A program made the position numbers and the translations under genes. This document shows, piece after piece, positions 1-3,967 of a DNA stretch of 6,735 nucleotides. The stretch is from an uncultured Clostridium sp. (GTDB lineage: Bacteria; Bacillota; Clostridia; Lachnospirales; Lachnospiraceae): positions 1 to 6,735 of the forward strand of contig CABQJA010000127.1 in NCBI GenBank assembly GCA_902464345.1, given 5' to 3'. The notes below the pieces were generated by a model. It ran no database searches. It worked only from the letters and a program-made list of their open reading frames with translations, and had not been told where the DNA came from. Numbering within the stretch: the stretch's first letter is position 1; each line of letters opens with the position of its first letter.

Positions 1-8
1 AAAAATAG

Positions 9-36
9 TTATGCACAATGTCCACAATTTTTCACA
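9..36 (+). promoter_or_regulatory. DnaA-box triplet 1 (head-to-tail 9-mers)
   Basis: Three DnaA-box-like 9-mers lie in the same orientation almost end to end: TTATGCACA at 9-17, ATGTCCACA at 18-26 and TTTTTCACA at 28-36. The first and third fit the relaxed consensus TTWTNCACA, and the middle one keeps the CCACA half with two mismatches to TTATCCACA. DnaA, the replication initiator and a transcription factor, binds such sites. The array lies about 130 bp upstream of the promoter of a helicase-loading operon, so DnaA control of that operon is plausible. More boxes may lie left of the window. The motifs are seen directly; the function is inferred. Confidence 0.62.
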
Positions 37-56
37 CATTTGAAGCCGGGAATTGT

Positions 57-65
57 TGTGGACAG
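57..65 (-). promoter_or_regulatory. Degenerate DnaA box, reverse orientation
   Basis: The plus strand reads TGTGGACAG, so the minus strand reads CTGTCCACA, with two mismatches to TTATCCACA. Alone it would be unremarkable. It is listed because it sits between the two same-direction DnaA-box triplets and is the only site of the group on the opposite strand. Confidence 0.35.
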
Positions 66-106
66 TTCTCCATCAATTTTTCGACGTTTTTTAGTATTTT
101 TTCATT

Positions 107-133
107 TTATCCACATTTTCCACTTTTTGCACA
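107..133 (+). promoter_or_regulatory. DnaA-box triplet 2 (contains a perfect box)
   Basis: Three 9-mers abut with no gap: TTATCCACA (107-115, exact consensus DnaA box), TTTTCCACT (116-124, one mismatch to TTWTNCACA) and TTTTGCACA (125-133, fits TTWTNCACA). The strict 9-bp periodicity copies the pattern of the triplet at 9-36 and fits cooperative loading of DnaA protomers on a short array. It lies 35 bp upstream of the -35 element of the operon promoter, within a T-rich stretch. This is the strongest single piece of evidence for DnaA binding in the window. Confidence 0.72.
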
Positions 134-138
134 ATTTC

Positions 139-148
139 TTGTGCACAA
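139..148 (+). promoter_or_regulatory. DnaA-box-like palindrome closest to the promoter
   Basis: TTGTGCACA (139-147) differs from TTWTNCACA only at position 3. With the next base it forms the 10-bp palindrome TTGTGCACAA, so it presents a near-match box on both strands. It ends about 20 bp before the -35 hexamer. A bound protein here would sit next to RNA polymerase, which makes this the site most able to influence transcription. Confidence 0.45.
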
Positions 149-168
149 TCCTTTGAAAATATGTTCGA

Positions 169-197
169 TTTACAATTTTTACCCCCTATTATATACT
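169..197 (+). promoter_or_regulatory. Sigma-A-type promoter of the primosome operon
   Basis: A -35 hexamer TTTACA (169-174, one mismatch to TTGACA) and a -10 hexamer TATACT (192-197, one mismatch to TATAAT) are separated by the ideal 17 bp. Transcription would start near 203-205, giving a leader of about 83 nt before the ATG at 287. No other pair in 1-286 is as good. The position just downstream of the DnaA-box arrays suggests regulation by DnaA, though the direction of the effect cannot be read from sequence. Confidence 0.7.
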
Positions 198-211
198 AGC
201 ATTTACAAGGT

Positions 212-252
212 CATGCCCGACACAGACTCACTACCGGCGAGGGTGTGGCATG
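212..252 (+). other. Leader-RNA stem-loop
   Basis: CATGCC (212-217) pairs with GGCATG (247-252). After a two-base bulge, ACAC (220-223) pairs with GTGT (243-246), giving a 10-bp stem. CTC (227-229) can pair with GAG (239-241) inside the loop. The hairpin would begin within about 10 nt of the predicted 5' end of the transcript and leaves the ribosome binding site (AAAGGAG, 272-278) free. There is no T-tract after it, so it is not a terminator. It could stabilise the 5' end or bind a factor. It matches no riboswitch class that I recognise. Confidence 0.45.
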
Positions 253-286
253 GCGTAGCATATAAATTAGTAAAGGAGTTTCGGGG

Positions 287-1435
287 ATGAAAAACATAAC
301 AATCACAACAGAAAACGGAGAGACCTTTTCCTCGATTTCTAATTTCTTTATTGATTACTATATGACAACCGCAAACGGAGAGTTTGTAAAGATCTATTTA
401 TATCTGGTTCGTTTATTACAGGCGGGACATCCTGTCAGCATTCAGGATGTTGCCGACCACTTTGAATGCACGCAGAAGGATATCTGCCGGGCAATCCGCT
501 ACTGGGTTGACCGCAATTTACTGCGTCTGGAATATAATCAGAAAGGTGAATTGCTTGGCATCACGATCATGCATCCACCGGTTCCGGATCTGGCAGATGA
601 ATCAGATTCCGATTCCGGCATGGAGTTATTGAATAAACGTGAGTCTGTTACCGCTATCAGCGACTCTATCGCTGCTACAGCCACAACTGCTATTCCGCAG
701 GAAGCCGCTGCCGCTGATGCTGTTTCAGAGGTTCCGGCGAAAAAGCCTTATTCTCAGGCCCGCCTCGCTGCCTATGAGAAGGATCAGGAGCTTGGTGACA
801 TTCTCTTCCAGTTTGAGATGTACTGCGGTCACACTCCAACCCAGACAGAATTAAATTCATTATTATACATATATGAACAGTTGCATTTTTCTTCTGAATT
901 ACTGCAGTTTTTGATCGAATATTGTGCCTCTCTTCAGCGTACCTCTTATCGCTACATTGAGAAGGTCGCCATCGACTGGTACACTCGCGGTATTTCCTCC
1001 GCAGAACAGGCCAAAAAGGAAACAAGTGCTTATCATGAGCTCAATTCCGCAATATCCAAAGAGCTCGGATTAACCCGTGTCCTGACCCCAACAGATCTCA
1101 AATACATTAATACCTGGAGAAATGATTATGCCCTCCAGCCGGATATTATTATTGAGGCCTGTCGCCGGGCGGTTGCAGAAAACAAGGGCAGTTTTAAGTA
1201 CATAAACGGAATCATCACCAGCTGGCATAACAGTCATGTAGAAAGCCTTCAGGATATCCAGCAGTTAGATGAGCAGTTCCACGCACAGAAAAAGGCAGGT
1301 GCGGATACCAAGACCATACCGATCCGTAAGGTTCAGAATCTGCCGTTTAATAACTTTGAACAACGAACCTACAATGATCAGGAACTCGATGATTTCTTTA
1401 TTCATGAAGTTCAGAAAATGACAAAAGAAAACTAG
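287..1435 (+). CDS. DnaD/DnaB-family primosome protein (helicase loading at replication initiation)
   Basis: This 382-aa protein is a DnaD/DnaB-type replication-initiation protein, a family that in Firmicutes brings the helicase loader and replicative helicase to DNA melted by DnaA. Residues about 15-95 form the N-terminal winged-helix (DDBH1-like) domain. A low-complexity acidic then Ala/Thr-rich linker spans about 101-150. Two tandem DnaB_2 (DDBH2-like) repeats follow, about 165-240 and 250-320. Each ends in the family signature YxxxI/VxxxW: Y223-V227-W231 and Y305-I309-W313. The C-terminal F-N-N-F-x-Q-R segment (354-360) is common in clostridial DnaD-domain proteins. One winged helix plus two DDBH2 repeats matches Bacillus DnaB (primosome protein, not the helicase) more than single-repeat DnaD, and the downstream dnaI-type gene matches the Bacillus dnaB-dnaI order. 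The protein is shorter than Bacillus DnaB (about 470 aa). The start is supported by AAAGGAG 8 nt upstream. The stop lies 17 nt before the next gene. Confidence 0.9.
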   Translation: MKNITITTENGETFSSISNFFIDYYMTTANGEFVKIYLYLVRLLQAGHPVSIQDVADHFECTQKDICRAIRYWVDRNLLRLEYNQKGELLGITIMHPPVPDLADESDSDSGMELLNKRESVTAISDSIAATATTAIPQEAAAADAVSEVPAKKPYSQARLAAYEKDQELGDILFQFEMYCGHTPTQTELNSLLYIYEQLHFSSELLQFLIEYCASLQRTSYRYIEKVAIDWYTRGISSAEQAKKETSAYHELNSAISKELGLTRVLTPTDLKYINTWRNDYALQPDIIIEACRRAVAENKGSFKYINGIITSWHNSHVESLQDIQQLDEQFHAQKKAGADTKTIPIRKVQNLPFNNFEQRTYNDQELDDFFIHEVQKMTKEN

Positions 1436-1452
1436 AGAACAGGAGAACCATC

Positions 1453-2505
1453 ATGTCTTTGAATGCTGCTTATTTAAAAGAAATCAAACAGGAATATGAA
1501 CAGATCCGATTCCGCAATCGTCAGGAGCTCAATGCCAGAATCAATGAGATTCATACGAAGGTTCCGCAGATTGCCGAGATCGATGAGACCATTCGCGATC
1601 TCGCAATTGATGCCGCTCTGGCTGCATTGCATGAAGAGGATGACGATAAAAAGGCAGCTGATAAACTCGCAGTCGAACAAAAGACCGGCGAATTAATTGA
1701 GCAGAAATACCGGTTACTTGTACAGGCAGGATACCCAAAGAATTATCTTGCTCCGGTTTATACCTGTGAGAAATGTCAGGATACCGGATATATCAATCAG
1801 GATTACTGTGACTGCATGAAGCACAAGATCGTAGAGCGCCAGTACCGGCATTCCAATCTGAATCGTGATCTGGCACATGAGAATTTTGAACATTTTTGCT
1901 TTGATTACTATGCCAGTGAATCAGATGGTGTTCACAAACTGACTCCTCGCGAGAATATTGAGAATGTTTATCAGTCTCTGCAGCAGTATATTCATCATGT
2001 ACCGGAATATTTCGACGGTAATGATCAGATAAAGGCCAGCATTTTATTTAACGGTACTACCGGTGTCGGTAAAACATTTTTAACCAAATGCGTTGCCAAG
2101 GAATTGCTGGATGCCGGTTATGCTGTTCTCTACACCTCTGCTTCCAATCTTTTTCAGATGGCGGCAGATGTACAGCTAAACAAGAATCAGATTGAAGGCA
2201 GTCAGGAGTTTCTTTTTGGCATGGAGCAGTGCGACTTTTTAATCATTGATGATCTCGGCACGGAGCTGTCAAATAACTTTACCGCCTCCTGCTTCTATTC
2301 GTTGATTAATAACCGTCTGTTGCAGCATAAGGCAACGATCATATCCACGAATCTTTCATTAAAGGAGATTCGGGAGCTTTACAGCGAACGTATCTTTTCC
2401 CGTATATGTGAGAATTATTTGATCTATACTATATATGGTGACGATATCCGGTTTGCCAAGCGTAAACAATGGCAGTCTTCTGTCTCCGCCTCCCGTCCGG
2501 ACTAA
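1453..2505 (+). CDS. dnaI: DnaI/DnaC-type AAA+ helicase loader
   Basis: This 350-aa ATPase belongs to the DnaC/DnaI group, which holds the replicative hexameric helicase and loads it onto single-stranded DNA. The N-terminal third (1-95) is helical and charged, as expected for the helicase-binding part. A zinc-binding cluster follows: C105-x2-C108 and C119-x-C121, comparable to the zinc domain of Bacillus DnaI. The AAA+ core has Walker A GTTGVGKT (201-208), Walker B FLIIDD (262-267), a sensor-1 Asn in STN (300) and a probable arginine finger in the R-I-F-S-R stretch (313-317). The start is set by AGGAG 7 nt before the ATG. It is co-transcribed with the primosome gene 17 nt upstream, and this pairing argues for a chromosomal loader rather than the related IstB transposition ATPases. 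No transposase is nearby. The name dnaI rests on architecture and synteny; database records may call it DnaC or simply ATP-binding protein. Confidence 0.88.
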   Translation: MSLNAAYLKEIKQEYEQIRFRNRQELNARINEIHTKVPQIAEIDETIRDLAIDAALAALHEEDDDKKAADKLAVEQKTGELIEQKYRLLVQAGYPKNYLAPVYTCEKCQDTGYINQDYCDCMKHKIVERQYRHSNLNRDLAHENFEHFCFDYYASESDGVHKLTPRENIENVYQSLQQYIHHVPEYFDGNDQIKASILFNGTTGVGKTFLTKCVAKELLDAGYAVLYTSASNLFQMAADVQLNKNQIEGSQEFLFGMEQCDFLIIDDLGTELSNNFTASCFYSLINNRLLQHKATIISTNLSLKEIRELYSERIFSRICENYLIYTIYGDDIRFAKRKQWQSSVSASRPD

Positions 2506-2512
2506 GAAGGAC

Positions 2513-2542
2513 TTGACGCGGACCGTAAAACAATGTTATAAA
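2513..2542 (+). promoter_or_regulatory. Probable promoter of the PRPP synthetase gene
   Basis: TTGACG (2513-2518, one mismatch to TTGACA) is followed 18 bp later by TATAAA (2537-2542), which is preceded by an extended -10 TG at 2534-2535. Read as TTATAA (2536-2541), the spacer is 17 bp. Transcription would begin near 2548-2550, about 65 nt before the ATG at 2615. That start falls inside the left arm of the overlapping terminator hairpin, so transcripts from this promoter would not form the complete hairpin. Confidence 0.6.
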
Positions 2543-2567
2543 AGCAAGGGGCTTTCCCCTCGTTTTT
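2540..2567 (+). terminator. Intrinsic terminator of the primosome operon, overlapping the next promoter
   Basis: AGGGG (2547-2551) pairs with CCCCT (2556-2560) around a CTTT loop, followed closely by five T (2563-2567). Below an A/C mismatch the stem continues: C2545 pairs with G2562 and AAAAG (2540-2544) pairs, with one G-U, with the T run. It lies 35-60 nt after the helicase-loader stop codon. The core stem is short and the T run modest, so termination may be partial and some read-through into the PRPP synthetase gene is possible. Confidence 0.58.
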
Positions 2568-2614
2568 ACATATTTCATCACTATTAACAATCTAACCAAT
2601 GGAGGAATCATATC

Positions 2615-3811
2615 ATGCCAGATGATAGCAAATTAGAAACCATACCTGTGGGTCGTCTTGGAATTATTGCCATGGAAAGCTGCACCGAGCTAGGCAATAA
2701 AGTAGACAATTACCTTGTAAAATGGAGAGCCGCCCGTCAGAACGAGCATAAATCTACCATTGCATTTCACGGCTATGAAAGAGGCTCATATCTGATTGAA
2801 AGTGCATGTCCACGTTTCGGCTCAGGTGAAGCCAAGGGCGTCATTCGCGAATCTGTCCGCGGAACAGACTTATATATCCTGGTTGATGTTTTAAATCACA
2901 ACCTGGAATACAAGATCAGCGGCAAGCCTTCTCCAATGTCACCGGACGATCATTATCAGGATTTAAAGCGTGTGATCGCTGCTCTGACCGGAAAGGCCAG
3001 AAAGCTTACCGTTATCATGCCATTCCTGTATGAGAGCCGTCAGCATAAGAGAAGCTCCAGAGAGTCTCTGGATTGTGCATTAATGTTACAGGAATTAATC
3101 GGTCTGGGTGTAGATAATATCATTACCTTTGATGCCCATGACCCTCGCGTACAGAATGCAATTCCTCTTAGCGGTTTTGAAAATATTCGTCCAACCTATC
3201 AGTTTATTAAGTGCCTGCTTCGTTCTACTCCGGATCTGGAGATTGACAAGGAGCACATGATGGTAATTTCTCCGGACGAAGGTGCCATGCACCGTGCAAT
3301 CTTCCTTGCAAATATGCTGGGTGTCGATGTTGGTATGTTCTACAAGCGGAGAGATTATACACAGATCGTAAACGGCAGAAATCCGATTGTTGCCCATGAG
3401 TTCTTAGGTGACTCTGTAGAAGGCAAGGATGTTATTATCATTGACGATATGATTTCATCCGGTGAAAGTATGCTGGATGTTGCCAAGCAGTTAAAGAATC
3501 GGAAAGCACGTCGTGTTTACTGTATGTGTACATTTGGTCTCTTTACAAATGGTCTGGAGCTTTTCGATCAGTATTACAAGGACGGTATCATCGAGAAGGT
3601 TATCACAACCAACCTGACCTACCAGCCGGAAGATCTTTTATCCAGAGAATGGTATGCTTCTGCTGATTTAAGCAAGTATATCGCACTGTTGATCGATCAT
3701 CTGAATCATGATGCTTCTATCAGTGATATTTTGGATCAGACAGAGCGGATTCAGGCTCGGATCAATGAATATAAGGTAAAACATACCATTACTGAAAACT
3801 ACGAGTCTTAA
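2615..3811 (+). CDS. prs: Ribose-phosphate diphosphokinase (PRPP synthetase), long form
   Basis: This cytoplasmic enzyme makes 5-phosphoribosyl-1-diphosphate from ribose 5-phosphate and ATP for purine, pyrimidine, NAD, histidine and tryptophan synthesis. Family landmarks appear in order: the F-x-x-GE...ESVRG block (68-83), the flexible ATP-binding loop around Y139-x-S-R-Q-H-K-R (139-146), the metal/substrate segment D173-A-H175, SPD (219-221), the catalytic K-R-R (244-246), and the ribose-5-phosphate (PRPP) loop IIIDDMISSGES (274-285). At 398 aa it is longer than the common class I enzyme (about 315 aa), with extra sequence at the N-terminus, around 95-112, and at the C-terminus. The PRPP loop reads S281-S-G-E-S where class I has D-T-A-G-T, so it is a divergent paralogue, and a separate canonical prs may exist elsewhere. 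The start is supported by GGAGG 9 nt upstream. It has its own predicted promoter. Confidence 0.88.
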   Translation: MPDDSKLETIPVGRLGIIAMESCTELGNKVDNYLVKWRAARQNEHKSTIAFHGYERGSYLIESACPRFGSGEAKGVIRESVRGTDLYILVDVLNHNLEYKISGKPSPMSPDDHYQDLKRVIAALTGKARKLTVIMPFLYESRQHKRSSRESLDCALMLQELIGLGVDNIITFDAHDPRVQNAIPLSGFENIRPTYQFIKCLLRSTPDLEIDKEHMMVISPDEGAMHRAIFLANMLGVDVGMFYKRRDYTQIVNGRNPIVAHEFLGDSVEGKDVIIIDDMISSGESMLDVAKQLKNRKARRVYCMCTFGLFTNGLELFDQYYKDGIIEKVITTNLTYQPEDLLSREWYASADLSKYIALLIDHLNHDASISDILDQTERIQARINEYKVKHTITENYES

Positions 3812-3812
3812 G

Positions 3813-3835
3813 GACGGCTCGATGTTGGGCTGCGC
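3813..3835 (+). repeat. 23-bp direct repeat, copy 1
   Basis: This 23-base segment, starting GACGGCTCGATG and ending GGGCTGCGC, begins one base after the PRPP synthetase stop codon and recurs exactly at 3862-3884. The repeat period is 49 bp. It is richer in G+C than the surrounding intergenic DNA. Part of it (GATG, GGC) can pair imperfectly with GCC and CATC in the spacer at 3849-3860, so one full unit may fold as a hairpin. Confidence 0.85.
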
Positions 3836-3861
3836 TCATCTAAGCCATGCCCATCTCGCCT

Positions 3862-3884
3862 GACGGCTCGATGTTGGGCTGCGC
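3862..3884 (+). repeat. 23-bp direct repeat, copy 2
   Basis: An exact copy of 3813-3835, separated from it by a 26-base spacer (3836-3861). It ends 12 bases before the long terminator hairpin. No third copy is visible in the window in either orientation, apart from a 12-base piece of the spacer that recurs inverted at 3961-3972. The origin is unknown; it could be a local tandem duplication or a fragment of a dispersed intergenic repeat. Confidence 0.85.
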
Positions 3885-3896
3885 CCTATAATTCAA

Positions 3897-3953
3897 TAGA
3901 AACAGAACGCCTGCGAAAAGCACATTGTGTTTTTCGCAGGCGTTCTGTTTCTA
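3897..3953. terminator. Long hairpin, probable bidirectional terminator
   Basis: The 23-base arm at 3897-3919 is perfectly complementary to 3931-3953. The 11-base middle can add a G-U and three more pairs, leaving a 3-base loop. The core GAACGCCTGCG/CGCAGGCGTTC is G+C-rich, with AAAA/TTTT inside and T-rich sequence (TGTTTCTA on plus, TGTTTCTATTG on minus) beyond each arm. It sits between two converging genes, 85 nt after the PRPP synthetase stop and 14 nt after the ATPase stop, as expected for a shared terminator. Neither side has a long uninterrupted T run, so efficiency may differ by direction. Confidence 0.82.
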
Positions 3954-3967
3954 CCGAATTGCATGGC

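Noticed and set aside
18..290. A 90-codon plus-strand open frame ending in an ATGA overlap with the primosome gene
   Set aside because: Its composition is Phe/Ser-rich, reflecting T-rich DNA. It has no ribosome binding site, begins inside a DnaA-box array and spans the predicted promoter and leader hairpin. The four-base overlap is probably accidental.
690..1025. A minus-strand 111-codon open frame
   Set aside because: It lies fully inside the DnaD/DnaB-family gene on the opposite strand, shows no recognisable domain, and is explained as a shadow of that gene.
1453..2505. IstB-type transposition helper ATPase
   Set aside because: The DnaC/IstB ATPase core alone is ambiguous, but the zinc cluster, the long N-terminal domain and the adjacent primosome gene, with no transposase nearby, favour a chromosomal helicase loader.
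3813..3884. Two 23-bp repeats with a 26-bp spacer as a minimal CRISPR array
   Set aside because: There are only two repeats and one spacer, no cas gene or leader, and the spacer shares a 12-bp inverted match with nearby DNA. A local duplication or dispersed repeat fits better.
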